Source of the DNA: Roseomonas sp.
Lineage (GTDB): Bacteria > Pseudomonadota > Alphaproteobacteria > Acetobacterales > Acetobacteraceae
DNA length: 56,549 nt
Assembly (NCBI GenBank): GCA_020249865.1
Contig: JADCEV010000107.1
Location: forward strand, 1 to 56,549
Reading direction: 5' to 3'
Shown: positions 42,882-52,235 of the stretch, one piece after another
How the letters are laid out: the number at the start of each line of letters is the position of its first letter
Numbering within the stretch: the stretch's first letter is position 1
Translations under genes and position numbers: made by a program
The notes under the pieces: model-generated
What the model saw: the letters and a program-made list of their open reading frames with translations, nothing else
Told to the model about the DNA's origin: nothing
Databases searched by the model: none

Positions 42882-44233
42882 GCAGCGCCATGGCAAAGAC
42901 CCGCGCGGCCTTGGCAGGCGCGGGCAGCGATTTCTGGCTACGTGATGTCCGCGCCCCGGCCGCGGTGCTGGAAGGCGCCGGGCCGCTGCCATTGGACCGC
43001 GATGGCATTGCGCGGTTTGATTTGCGCATTGAACAGGGGCGCATTGCCGCCATCGCGCCGCTTGGCACGGCGCCGGATGGTGTTTCCTTGGATGGCGGGC
43101 AAATCTGGCCCGGCATGTTGGATGCGCATACCCATTTGGATAAGGGCCATATCTGGCAACGCGCCGCCAATCCGGATGGCAGTTTTATCGGCGCTGTCAC
43201 CACCGTGATGGCGGATCGTGATGTGAATTGGTCCGAAGCCGATATGCGCGCGCGCGCTGAATTCGCGCTGCGAGCGGCTTACGCCCATGGCACGGTCGCG
43301 GTGCGCACGCATCTGGACAGCTACATGCCCCATGCGCCCAAGGCCTGGCGCATGTTCCGCCAATTGCGTGATGATTGGGCCGGGCGCATTACCTTGCAGG
43401 CTTCCTCCATCGCGCCGCTTGATCGTTTTGCGGGGGATGAGGGTGCGGAGCTTGCTGATATTGTCGCGGAATCAGGCGGTGTCTTGGGCATGGTGACGCG
43501 GCTTTCCGGCGGCATTCATGATGATATTCCGCCCGAGTTTCACGCCATGCTGGATCATTTCTTCGCCCTTGCCGAAGCGCGCGGGCTTGATCTTGATTTG
43601 CATGTGGATGAAAGCGGGGAAACCGGCGCGCGCGCCTTGCGTGAAATTGCGCTGACCGCGATGCGCCGCGGCTTCAAGGGGCGCATTCAATGCGGCCATT
43701 GCTGTTCCCTTTCGCGCCAGACGGATGAATTCGCGCTGGAAACCATCAAGGCCTGCGCCGATGCCGGGGTTGCGATTGTGGTGCTGCCCATGTGCAATAT
43801 GTATTTGCAGGACCGCGAGCCGGGGCGCACGCCACGCTGGCGCGGTGTGACGCTGGTGCATGAAATGCAGGCAGGTGGAGTTTCTGTTTCGCTGGCGTCA
43901 GACAATACGCGCGATCCTTTCTACGCCTATGGTGATTTGGATATGGTGGAGGTGATGCGCGAAGCGACACGCATCTTGCATCTGGATCATCCCTATGGCG
44001 ATTGGCCGCTTTCTGTCGGCGGGCGGCCTGCGGCGGCGATGGGGCTGCAAGGGGCGGGCATGATCCGCGCCGGCGCGCCGGCTGATCTTATCCTGTTCCG
44101 CGCGCGCCACATGACTGAGTGGCTATCGCGCCCGCAAGCGGATCGGATTGTGCTGCGCAATGGCAAAGTGCTGGATGCGGAAGTGCCGGATTGGCGGGAA
44201 TTGGACCATCTATTTCCGGCTACCACCGGCTAA
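42878..44233 (+). CDS. cytosine deaminase-like amidohydrolase
   Basis: 451-aa metal-dependent amidohydrolase. DAHTHLDK at 82-89 supplies the first two metal histidines (84, 86), LHVDESGE the third His and proton-shuttling Glu, QCGHCC the fourth His and SDNTRDPF the metal Asp, an arrangement matching CodA/isocytosine-type deaminases. The substrate may be cytosine, isocytosine or another aminated heterocycle. It is the last gene of the ABC operon (ATGA overlap), which ties uptake to deamination. It overlaps the convergent reductase gene by 14 nt. Confidence 0.86.
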   Translation: MSSAMAKTRAALAGAGSDFWLRDVRAPAAVLEGAGPLPLDRDGIARFDLRIEQGRIAAIAPLGTAPDGVSLDGGQIWPGMLDAHTHLDKGHIWQRAANPDGSFIGAVTTVMADRDVNWSEADMRARAEFALRAAYAHGTVAVRTHLDSYMPHAPKAWRMFRQLRDDWAGRITLQASSIAPLDRFAGDEGAELADIVAESGGVLGMVTRLSGGIHDDIPPEFHAMLDHFFALAEARGLDLDLHVDESGETGARALREIALTAMRRGFKGRIQCGHCCSLSRQTDEFALETIKACADAGVAIVVLPMCNMYLQDREPGRTPRWRGVTLVHEMQAGGVSVSLASDNTRDPFYAYGDLDMVEVMREATRILHLDHPYGDWPLSVGGRPAAAMGLQGAGMIRAGAPADLILFRARHMTEWLSRPQADRIVLRNGKVLDAEVPDWRELDHLFPATTG

Positions 44234-44801
44234 GCCGCACCTTCACCTTCGCCAGAAACGCCGCGCGTTCCGGTGCGGTGCGCTGATCCATCCGCGTCAG
44301 CATCAGCCATTCAACACGACAGCCGCGCGCGCATAACCGCCTGAGGCCGCGATTGATCAGCTTCTTGTCCGGCCAGCCAATGACCCATAACAACCACAGC
44401 GGTGAGCCATAGGTCGTGATGACGCCGATGCGCGTGATATTGGTCAGCAGCGGTTCAATCGCGCCATCGCCAAGCTTGAAGGCAACGCCTGGCGCCCAGA
44501 TGCGATCGAACCAGCCCTTCAGCATGGCCGGCAGCCCATACCACCAGGTGGGATAGACCAGCAGCAGCGCCTCAGCCCTTTGCAGGGAAGCGACATGATC
44601 CGCGACATCAGGTGCGTGGCTGGAAGGGTCCAGATAGTCGCGATGCTCGGAATCGCTCAGTGCCGCGTTGAAGCCTTCCGCGTAAAGATCACGGCATTCC
44701 ACCTCATGCCCGGCGGCTTGCAAGGCTTCACGCGCGGCATCGCGCAAAGCCGCCGAAAAACTTTCCGCCCGCGGATGGCAATGGATCAGCAGCACCCGCA
44801 T
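44220..44801 (-). CDS. flavodoxin-fold NAD(P)H:quinone oxidoreductase
   Basis: 193-aa protein of the NQO1/MdaB (flavodoxin_2) family: HCHPRAESFSAAL at the N-terminus is the FMN/FAD phosphate loop, YPTWWYGLPAMLKGWFDRIW contains the flavin-binding signature. Such enzymes make two-electron reductions of quinones. It is the last gene of the GMC-CaiB-creatininase-FAD oxidase cluster, 9 nt after the second FAD oxidase, and could recycle quinone products from the oxidases. Confidence 0.9.
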   Translation of the reverse strand: MRVLLIHCHPRAESFSAALRDAAREALQAAGHEVECRDLYAEGFNAALSDSEHRDYLDPSSHAPDVADHVASLQRAEALLLVYPTWWYGLPAMLKGWFDRIWAPGVAFKLGDGAIEPLLTNITRIGVITTYGSPLWLLWVIGWPDKKLINRGLRRLCARGCRVEWLMLTRMDQRTAPERAAFLAKVKVRLSRW

Positions 44802-44810
44802 CGCACGCGC

Positions 44811-46232
44811 CTAGTCGAGCTTTTCTTCAACTTCGGGCGCGTCCGGGTCGCCATACATGTAATGCGTGCGCGGGCGATCGGGCGACCATTCCGGATCATC
44901 CCAGGCGAGCATCTTGCCGGGATTGAGCAAGCCAAGCGGATCGGCTTCCTTCTTGAAGGCCAATTGCCGCGCATCCACGCGCTTCATGCCGCCTTCTTCC
45001 AAGGAAAACGCATGCGGGTTGAAGACCGGGCAGCCATTGGCTTCATGAATGCGAATAATCTCGGCCAAACGTTCTTCGCTGGTATAGCGCACCAATTGCA
45101 GGCCAAAGCAGGTGACATGCCCGCCGAAGCGCACGAATTCCAGATGCATGGGCACTTCATCACCAAACAGCGCTTCCATCTTTTCCACCAAGGCCATGTG
45201 ACCTGGTGGCGGAAACAGCGTTTGCAGATAGGTGATACCGCGATCAAGTTTCAACGCCTGCAGCGTCGTGTGATTCCAGGAAAACTCATAAAGCGGCACG
45301 ACGGCTTCTTCGGTTGGGCAGCGATAGATTTCCGCTTGTGTGGCGCCATGCTTGACCTTGAGCGCCTCAAAAGCCTCCAGGAAGGGGGCGGCGATCATCA
45401 GCATGGTGATGCTCATGCCCGCCGGAATACGCCCTTCGAAATGGCGGAAATATTGCTGCGGCACCGGGGCAGCGACAACAGTGGCGAGCTTTTTCACAAT
45501 GCCATCAGCGAGTGTGACAGCTTCCGCAAAACGTGCGGCTTCCATGAAGCTCGGGAAGGCCATTATCACATCCACCCAATCATGCGCGGGGGCGAGGGGC
45601 ATTTCCACCTCGGTAATGATGCCATTGGTGCCATAGGCGTGATTGGCTTTTTCAATCTCCGCGCCGCGTAATTCCAGAATGCGCGGTGTGGCTTCCATGG
45701 TGACTACACGCAGGCCGAGAACATTGCCAGGCTCCCGAAAGGATCCCCACATGCAGGAACCCGCTCCCGCAGAGCCGCCAGCCACAAAGCCACCAATCGT
45801 CGCCGTGCGCTTCGTGGAAGGATGAAAGCGCAATTCCCCGCCCACTTGCTGGCGCGTTTGCTCATCAAGCGCGATCAGCTTGGCGCCGGCTTGCGCGCGC
45901 ATCATGCCGGGCTTTGCCCAAAGCAGCTTATCAAGCGCCGAGACATCCAGCACCACGCCACCAAACAACGGCATGGCTTGGCCGTAATTGCCGGTGCCAG
46001 CGCCACGCGGCGTCACGGGAATGCGGCGCGCATGACAGGCAGCGAGGATGCGCACCACATCAGCCTCATCCCGCGCTTCGGCCACCACATCCGCACTCAC
46101 GCCATTCAACTGGCGCTTCAGCACGGGGCTGTACCAGAAGAAATCGCGGCTGCGTTGGCGCACCAGTGCGGCATCCGTCACCCAGCGAATATCTGGGAGC
46201 GCGGCCATCAGGCCAGCAATATCGTGCTTCAT
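44811..46232 (-). CDS. FAD-linked oxidase (GlcD/vanillyl-alcohol oxidase-type), copy 2
   Basis: 473-aa FAD-binding protein of the PCMH/FAD_binding_4 family. RIPVTPRGAGTGNYGQAMPLFGGVVLDVS binds the flavin, and KRTATIGGFVAGGSAGAGS is the second half of the FAD site. The C-terminal part has the substrate-cap region and NPGKMLAWDDPE. Its paralogue lies directly upstream with the same opening (SRDFFWYSPVLKRQL). Its ATG overlaps that gene's stop by 4 nt. Substrate unknown; a 2-hydroxyacid or alcohol is typical for this family. Confidence 0.9.
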   Translation of the reverse strand: MKHDIAGLMAALPDIRWVTDAALVRQRSRDFFWYSPVLKRQLNGVSADVVAEARDEADVVRILAACHARRIPVTPRGAGTGNYGQAMPLFGGVVLDVSALDKLLWAKPGMMRAQAGAKLIALDEQTRQQVGGELRFHPSTKRTATIGGFVAGGSAGAGSCMWGSFREPGNVLGLRVVTMEATPRILELRGAEIEKANHAYGTNGIITEVEMPLAPAHDWVDVIMAFPSFMEAARFAEAVTLADGIVKKLATVVAAPVPQQYFRHFEGRIPAGMSITMLMIAAPFLEAFEALKVKHGATQAEIYRCPTEEAVVPLYEFSWNHTTLQALKLDRGITYLQTLFPPPGHMALVEKMEALFGDEVPMHLEFVRFGGHVTCFGLQLVRYTSEERLAEIIRIHEANGCPVFNPHAFSLEEGGMKRVDARQLAFKKEADPLGLLNPGKMLAWDDPEWSPDRPRTHYMYGDPDAPEVEEKLD

Positions 46233-47590
46233 GCGGCATCACTTTCGGGTTCATCAAAGCTTTTCATCTTGCCGGGGTTGAACAGCCCCAGCGGATCAAC
46301 GCGGCGCTTGAAACCAAGCTGATCGCCCGGCACGCGGCGATAGCCAGAGCCTTCTTCAATGGTGAAGAAATGCGGGTTGGCGATGCCCGCACCGGCTGCT
46401 TCAAAGCCGGCAATGATCTCGGCAAGCCGCGCATCGTCTTTCCAGCGAATGACCGGAAGGGCGGTCATGGTGGTGCGTCCGCCGAAGCGCACGCATTCCG
46501 TGTGCATCCAAAACTCATCGGGGAAGGCAGCACGCACTTTCTCGACCGATTCCAAAGTACCTTCAAAGGGAAAGCGGCATTGCAGATAAGTCACGCCACG
46601 ATCACGCTTCAGCACCTGCAGCGTGGTGTGGTTCCAGCAATATTCGTAAAAGGGTGTCGCTTCCGGATCACGCTCAGCCGCGACCGTATCCTGATCCGCC
46701 ACAATCCGCCCGCCATGTTCGCGCGCCATATCGCGCAGCGCGACAAGGCCGGAAGGGGCGACCATCACCAGCGCCAGCGCATGATCCGCCGGCACCACAT
46801 CCGCAATGCCGCGAAAGAAGGGCGGCAGGCGTGCATCAAACACGCCGCACATTTTCTTGGGGATGCCATCAGCAAACGCCAATGCCAGCGCAAAGCGCCC
46901 CGCAGCGGCGAAATCGGAAAACACCACCGCAATATCGCGCCAATCCTGCGCCGGCGTCAGCGGCAGCCGCACCCGCGTAATCACCCCCGTGGTGCCATAG
47001 GTGCGATTGACCGGGTTCGCCTCATCACCTTCCAGGTCAAGCAGCGCGGGCGGGTCTTGCAGGGTTGCCACGCGCACACCGAGAAGATTGCCCCGTTCGC
47101 GCATGGTGCCGTGGCTGATGCCGCCAACACCTGCTCCGCCACCAGCGACAAACCCCGCAATGGTCGCGGTGCGTTTGGTGCTGGGCCAAAGCCGCAACTC
47201 CCAGCCGCGTTCGCGCGCCCAAAGGTCAAGATCAATCATGCGCGCGCCGGCTTCGGCTTCCAGCACGCCATCCTTCAGCGCAATCGGCGCTGTCATGGCT
47301 GTGGTGTCCAAAACCGCGCCGGCATTCAGCGGCACGCATTGGCCGTAATTGCCGGTCGCCCCTCCGCGTACTGTCACAGGAACGGCGTGTCGGCGCGCGG
47401 CATTCAGGATGCGCAACACCTCATCTTCATTCTGCGGACGCAGCCAGATATCGGCGCGCTTGCCATCCAATTGGCGCTTCAGAATTGGGCTATACCAGTA
47501 GAAGTCGCGGCTTTTCTGGCGCAGCAGAGCGGTGTCGGTGGATTGTTCAAGGCCGCCCAATTCGGCGGTGAAGGCAGCGATATCAGGCAT
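46229..47590 (-). CDS. FAD-linked oxidase (GlcD/vanillyl-alcohol oxidase-type), copy 1
   Basis: 453-aa FAD-linked oxidase, paralogous to the next gene over its whole length. SRDFYWYSPILKRQLDG, VPVTVRGGATGNYGQ, KRTATIAGFVAGGGAGVGG and NPGKMKSFDEPE align with copy 2. Start MPDIAAFTAE overlaps the creatininase gene by 8 nt; the longer frame lies inside that gene. Two copies with clear divergence suggest a heteromer or two steps on related substrates rather than a recent duplication. Confidence 0.9.
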   Translation of the reverse strand: MPDIAAFTAELGGLEQSTDTALLRQKSRDFYWYSPILKRQLDGKRADIWLRPQNEDEVLRILNAARRHAVPVTVRGGATGNYGQCVPLNAGAVLDTTAMTAPIALKDGVLEAEAGARMIDLDLWARERGWELRLWPSTKRTATIAGFVAGGGAGVGGISHGTMRERGNLLGVRVATLQDPPALLDLEGDEANPVNRTYGTTGVITRVRLPLTPAQDWRDIAVVFSDFAAAGRFALALAFADGIPKKMCGVFDARLPPFFRGIADVVPADHALALVMVAPSGLVALRDMAREHGGRIVADQDTVAAERDPEATPFYEYCWNHTTLQVLKRDRGVTYLQCRFPFEGTLESVEKVRAAFPDEFWMHTECVRFGGRTTMTALPVIRWKDDARLAEIIAGFEAAGAGIANPHFFTIEEGSGYRRVPGDQLGFKRRVDPLGLFNPGKMKSFDEPESDAA

Positions 47591-48398
47591 CGGGATTAGG
47601 CTCCTGATCCAGCCAGCTTGAGATATCCATGCCGGCAACCTGCTGCCAAAGTGCAGCCATGCGCTGCGCGGCGTGATCTAGCAGCGCTTCGCCAATTTCT
47701 ACCGTCGCGGCCGAGGCATTGCCGACAGCGCCGGCAGGCCCAAGATCCTGCGCCTGCCAGGCCGGCGGCGCGCCAGCATCGGGTGCCATGCTTGGCGTGG
47801 CCGCGGAAACGCCCTGCCAGCGGCTGACGAAATTCCGCGCCTTATCCATCCGCACCAGATCAGGCCGCAGCGCCAGCATCACTGCCGTTTCATCGCGCCC
47901 GGCATGAATGCCAAAACGTGCTTCCACCGGATCGCGCAAGGCTTCCGGTTTGCCCATGCGCGCCCACATGGCATTCACCACGAAAAGCCCATGCTGAATG
48001 CGCAACCGCCGCGCCGCGATATCAAGCGCCGAGACATTGCCGCCATGGCTGTTCAAAAACACCAGCCGCTTCACGCCGGCGCGTGCGACCGAAGCGCCGA
48101 TATCGCAGACCAGCGCCATCAAGGTTTCCGAACTGGTGGTGATGGTGCCGGGGAAGCGCAAATGCTCCACCGAAAGCGCCACGGCTTGCGTTGGCAGCAC
48201 CAGCACCGGCAGATCGTCCGGAATGACCTTCAGCGTGCGCGCGACAATGCCCTGATTGATCGCGGTATCCACCGCCACCGGCAAATGCGGCCCATGCTGT
48301 TCAATGGCACCCACGGGCAAAACCGCGACGGTATTGGCGGGAAGGGCGCGGAAATCCGGCCAGGTGAGGTCCTGCCAGAAACGGCTGGGAAGGGGCAT
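47583..48398 (-). CDS. creatininase family amidohydrolase
   Basis: 271-aa protein. PVGAIEQHGPHLPVAVDT contains the metal residues Glu33, His35 and Asp44, NSHGGN contributes the next His and GRDETA the last Glu, so the binuclear site is complete. The family includes creatinine amidohydrolase, MftE-like peptidases and FAPy-type deformylases; C-N cleavage of a cyclic or linear amide is the shared theme. Start MPLPSRFWQD has GGAG upstream. It lies 74 nt after the CaiB-type gene and overlaps FAD oxidase copy 1. Confidence 0.87.
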   Translation of the reverse strand: MPLPSRFWQDLTWPDFRALPANTVAVLPVGAIEQHGPHLPVAVDTAINQGIVARTLKVIPDDLPVLVLPTQAVALSVEHLRFPGTITTSSETLMALVCDIGASVARAGVKRLVFLNSHGGNVSALDIAARRLRIQHGLFVVNAMWARMGKPEALRDPVEARFGIHAGRDETAVMLALRPDLVRMDKARNFVSRWQGVSAATPSMAPDAGAPPAWQAQDLGPAGAVGNASAATVEIGEALLDHAAQRMAALWQQVAGMDISSWLDQEPNPDA

Positions 48399-48472
48399 GG
48401 GGGACTCCGCCTTTGCTTGTTGCAAGGCTGGTATCGCGGACCCCCATCAGAGTCCAGGGTGTTTGGGCCGCG

Positions 48473-49609
48473 TCAGGGCCTGCCCAAAATCTCCTGATTA
48501 TGCTGGCCGATGCGTGGCGCCGGGCGGCGAGACAAAGGCCGGCGGCGATTGAAGGAAATCGGCAAACCAACCACGCTCGGGCCGCCTTCTGGCAGGCTTT
48601 GCATCATGTTCATGGCAGCGAATTGCGGGCTTGCCGCAAGTTCCGCAATGTCATTCACCGGGCCGCTTGGCACACCAGCAGCTTCCAGCGCAGTAAGCCA
48701 ATGATCGCGCGGTTGCAGGCGCAGCGCTTCCGCGATCAAGGGCAAAAGTGTGGCCTTGCTACGCACACGCGCGGGGCCGGTCGCGAAGCGCGGATCGCTC
48801 GCCCATTCTGGATGGCCCAGCACCTTCGCACACCGCGCCCAAAGCCGATCATTTCCAGCCGCGAGGCAAAGCGGCCGATCAGCTGTATCGAACACCTGAT
48901 AGGGTACAATCACCGCACCGCCTGTGCCGTGGCGCTTTGGGATATCGCCGCTTGCCACGTGATTATTCACATGGCCTTCCACCCAATGCACAGCGCTTTC
49001 GAATAGCGATGTATCCACCAGGCAGCCCTTGCCGGTGCGATCGCGCTGGCGGAGTGCCGCCAAGGCGCCAATCACGCAGAACATCCCGGTCGCCTTGTCA
49101 TTGATCGAAGCGCCGCAAAACGTCGGCGGGTCTTCCGGGCGGCCCGTAACGGACATCATGGCGCCATAGGCTTGCAGCAGCGGATCAAAACCGGGTTTTA
49201 ACCGCATCGGCCCTTCATGCCCAAAGGCCCAGATCGAGCAATACACCAAGCGCGGATGGCGCATGAGCATCGCTTCCGGTCCGATGCCGATTTCATCCAC
49301 CACGCCGGGGCGCAGATTCTGGATCAGCACATCGGCGCTCTCCACCAGCTTGTGCAGCGCTTCAACATCCTCAGGCTTTTTCAGATCCAGGGTGATGGAA
49401 CGCTTGTTGCGATTCTGACCGTGGAAATAGAGCGAGGTTTCACCATCCGGCCCAAAGGGAGGCCCCCAGGCGCGCGCATCATCGCCACCATCGGGCTTTT
49501 CCACCTTGATCACATCGGCACCCATATCGGCCATGATGACGCCGGCGAGGGGCCCTGCCAAAGCCTGCCCCACTTCAATCACGCGCATGCCGTGCAGCGG
49601 TAATTCCAT
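48473..49609 (-). CDS. CaiB/BaiF family CoA-transferase
   Basis: 378-aa class III CoA-transferase. LHGMRVIEVGQALAGPLAG and DMGADVIKVEKPDGGD open the family fold, GFDPLLQAYGAMMSVTG follows, and Asp171 in INDKATG aligns with the catalytic aspartate of formyl-CoA transferase. It is slightly shorter than the 400-430 residues of many members because the C-terminal domain is trimmed. It transfers CoA between carboxylates, here probably for a product of the neighbouring oxidases. The GMC gene ends 18 nt upstream. Confidence 0.91.
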   Translation of the reverse strand: MELPLHGMRVIEVGQALAGPLAGVIMADMGADVIKVEKPDGGDDARAWGPPFGPDGETSLYFHGQNRNKRSITLDLKKPEDVEALHKLVESADVLIQNLRPGVVDEIGIGPEAMLMRHPRLVYCSIWAFGHEGPMRLKPGFDPLLQAYGAMMSVTGRPEDPPTFCGASINDKATGMFCVIGALAALRQRDRTGKGCLVDTSLFESAVHWVEGHVNNHVASGDIPKRHGTGGAVIVPYQVFDTADRPLCLAAGNDRLWARCAKVLGHPEWASDPRFATGPARVRSKATLLPLIAEALRLQPRDHWLTALEAAGVPSGPVNDIAELAASPQFAAMNMMQSLPEGGPSVVGLPISFNRRRPLSRRPAPRIGQHNQEILGRP

Positions 49610-49627
49610 TGTTGTTTCCTCCCGATT

Positions 49628-51268
49628 CTACAACATCGGCTCCAAGGGCGGACGGCCGCGAATGAAATCCGATGCCTTTTCCGCAATCATCATGGTGGTG
49701 GCGTAGGTATTGGCCGAGGTCATGTTGGGCATCACGGACGCATCCACCACGCGCAAGCCTTCCAGCCCATGCACGCGCAGCCGATCATCCACCACCGCGG
49801 TCGGGTCCGTATTCGGGCCCATGCGCGCCGTGCCGATCAAATGATAGGTGGTGGAACCATTGCGCCGCGCGAAATCCATCAATTCATCATCGGAATCGAT
49901 ATGCGGGCCAGGCAGGGTTTCAGCTTCCAGGAAGGGGCTGAGTTCGGGCGTATTGAGCAAGCGCCGGATCAGCCGAATTCCACCCAGATGCACACGCCGA
50001 TCCATGGGATCAGACAAGTAATTCGGCTGGATTTCGGGGTCATCAAACACATCGGCGGTCTTCGCGCGCACCCAGCCGATGCTCTCTGGCCGATGCTGCC
50101 AGGCGCCGGCGGTCACCCCTGGATAATCATCCAGCACATAGACCTTGCCTTCCGCATAAGACCCCGGCGTGAAGACGCATTGCAGATCGGGCTGATCCAA
50201 GCCTTCAAAGGATTTCCAGAAAACATAGACATGCGACGGCACGGTCGCCAGGATGGAAGGCCGCCCCATCGCCCAGCGCGCCACTTGCCCGGCAAGCTTC
50301 ACGCCGCGCGCCAGCTCATTCAGCGTAGTGACACCAGGCTTGGCGCGCATCACGACGCGCGTTGCGTAATGGTCGCGGAAATTCTCACCCACACCGCGCA
50401 ATTCATGCAGCACCGGCACGCCAAGCTTTTGCAATAGCCAGCCTGGACCAATGCCAGATACCTGCAACAGCCGCGCGGTATTGGCTGTGCCGGCCGAGAT
50501 GATCACTTCCCGCCGCGCCCGCACTTCACGCGGTGTGCCGCCACGCTGGTTCAAATAGCGCACGCCAACCGCGCGCTTGCCTTCCAGAATAATCCCGCAG
50601 GCGCGGGCATTGGTCAGTACATCAAGCGTTTTGCGCGCCATGGCAGGATGCAGAAAGCCGCGCGCGGCGGAAATACGCCGGCCGCGATGAATGGCACGCT
50701 GGAAATAGCCAACGCCGGCCTGATTGCCGTTATTGTAATCCGGGTTGCGCGGAATGCCGGCCGCAACACAGCCGGCGATGAAGGCTTCCGAAAGCGGATT
50801 GAACCAATCCATATCTGTCACGGGTACACCACCATCGCGCCCGCGGCGTTCCTCCCCAAAGCCAAGGCGCTTTTCGCTTCGCTTGTAATAGGGCAGGCAA
50901 TCCGCATAGCCCCAGCCGCGATTGCCGCGCTGCGCCCAGCTATCCTGATCCCCCGGCTGGCCGCGATTATAGATCATGCCATTGATCGAAGACCCACCAC
51001 CCAGCGTGCGGCCCTGCACCGTTTTCACGCGCCGCCCGGCGGTGTTTTCCGTGGGCTCGGTGCTGAATTGCCAGGTGATGTCGGGGTTCACCAAAGCCTT
51101 GATGAAACCAGCAGGGATATGGATGAAGGGGTTGGTATCGGGCGGGCCAGCTTCCAGCACGCAGACGGTAGTTTCCGGATCTTCCGTCAGCCGCGCCGCA
51201 AGGATGGACCCCGCTGCCCCGGCACCTACAATCACGTAATCGAAGGTATCGGCATCCGCTTGCGCCAT
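49628..51268 (-). CDS. GMC-family FAD-dependent oxidoreductase
   Basis: 546-aa choline dehydrogenase-like enzyme. GAGAAGSILAARL at the N-terminus binds [17 protein letters not shown] is the GMC signature, STTYHLIGTARMG holds the active-site His and TSANTYATTMMIAEK the C-terminal Asn. It is preceded by GGGGAAGCAACC and heads the minus-strand cluster with CaiB and creatininase genes. Similar in length to the GMC at 15259 but distinct in many loops. The alcohol substrate is unknown. Confidence 0.92.
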   Translation of the reverse strand: MAQADADTFDYVIVGAGAAGSILAARLTEDPETTVCVLEAGPPDTNPFIHIPAGFIKALVNPDITWQFSTEPTENTAGRRVKTVQGRTLGGGSSINGMIYNRGQPGDQDSWAQRGNRGWGYADCLPYYKRSEKRLGFGEERRGRDGGVPVTDMDWFNPLSEAFIAGCVAAGIPRNPDYNNGNQAGVGYFQRAIHRGRRISAARGFLHPAMARKTLDVLTNARACGIILEGKRAVGVRYLNQRGGTPREVRARREVIISAGTANTARLLQVSGIGPGWLLQKLGVPVLHELRGVGENFRDHYATRVVMRAKPGVTTLNELARGVKLAGQVARWAMGRPSILATVPSHVYVFWKSFEGLDQPDLQCVFTPGSYAEGKVYVLDDYPGVTAGAWQHRPESIGWVRAKTADVFDDPEIQPNYLSDPMDRRVHLGGIRLIRRLLNTPELSPFLEAETLPGPHIDSDDELMDFARRNGSTTYHLIGTARMGPNTDPTAVVDDRLRVHGLEGLRVVDASVMPNMTSANTYATTMMIAEKASDFIRGRPPLEPML

Positions 51269-51386
51269 GGTTGCTTCCCCATCCTTTTCGGGCCGAATCC
51301 TAGCAAGCTTTGGCCGCTACGCCAGCCCAAGACAGGCAGGGCATTTTGGCCCATGATGCCGGGCAAGCCTTGGGGAGCAGACCGCC

Positions 51387-52235
51387 ATGACCAACCCAGC
51401 AGATTTCACCGCCCCACCGCGCCGTGCCGGTTGGATAGAGCGCCCCGATGCGCGCATCCGTTACGAGGTCACGGGCGAAGGCCCCGCCATTGTCTTTGCG
51501 CATGGGCTTGGCGGGAATCTCATGTCCTGGTGGCAGCAGGTCGCGCATTTCGCGCCGCGCTATACCTGCGTGGCGTTTTCGCATCGCGGTTTTTTCCCTT
51601 CCACCGCATCGGCAGAGGGGCCTGATCCCGCCGCCTATGACGCCGATCTGGCCGCCTTAGTGGATGAGCTTGGGCTTGGCGATATTCGCATCATTTGCCA
51701 ATCCATGGGCGGCTGGACCGGCGTTGAATATGCGCTGCTGCGCCCGGGGCGCGTGAAGGCTTTGGTGCTGGGCGCCACCACCGGCACGCTCGACCCGCGC
51801 CAGATGCGTGAACCCGAACGATCACGCCTGAAAACTTGGCAGGAAGAAAGCGCGGCGGCGCGCGCGGCGGGGCTTAAGCGCCATATCAACCCGGCGGCTG
51901 GCGCGCGCATGGCGGCGGAGCAGCCAGCGCTCTATCACCTTTATAACCACGTCTATGGCCTGACCAGCGGCTTTGATCGTGAAGCAGTACGCGCGCGGCT
52001 GCAGGCTGGGCGCAATCGCGCGCCCGAATCCTTCGCCGCCGCGCAATGCCCGCTGCTGTTCATCCCAAGCGAGGAAGATATCGTGCTGCCGCCCTTCGCC
52101 GCACGTGCGATGGCAAGTGCCATTCCAGGCGCGCGTTACGCCGTGCTGCATAAGGCCGGCCATTCCGGCCATTTTGAGCGCGCGAGCGCCTTCAACGCCT
52201 TGGTGGATGCTTTCTTTGAGGAGATTGGCGCATGA
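51387..52235 (+). CDS. alpha/beta-hydrolase
   Basis: 282-aa alpha/beta-hydrolase. The oxyanion-hole HGLGG is at 39-43, the nucleophile is Ser106 in CQSMGGW, the acidic member probably lies in PSEEDIVLPP and the catalytic His in KAGHSGHFE. The cap is short and helical. It could be an esterase, lactonase or C-C hydrolase of ring cleavage. It is divergent from the GMC gene across 118 nt and overlaps the next gene by 4 nt, so the two are translationally coupled. Confidence 0.9.
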   Translation: MTNPADFTAPPRRAGWIERPDARIRYEVTGEGPAIVFAHGLGGNLMSWWQQVAHFAPRYTCVAFSHRGFFPSTASAEGPDPAAYDADLAALVDELGLGDIRIICQSMGGWTGVEYALLRPGRVKALVLGATTGTLDPRQMREPERSRLKTWQEESAAARAAGLKRHINPAAGARMAAEQPALYHLYNHVYGLTSGFDREAVRARLQAGRNRAPESFAAAQCPLLFIPSEEDIVLPPFAARAMASAIPGARYAVLHKAGHSGHFERASAFNALVDAFFEEIGA

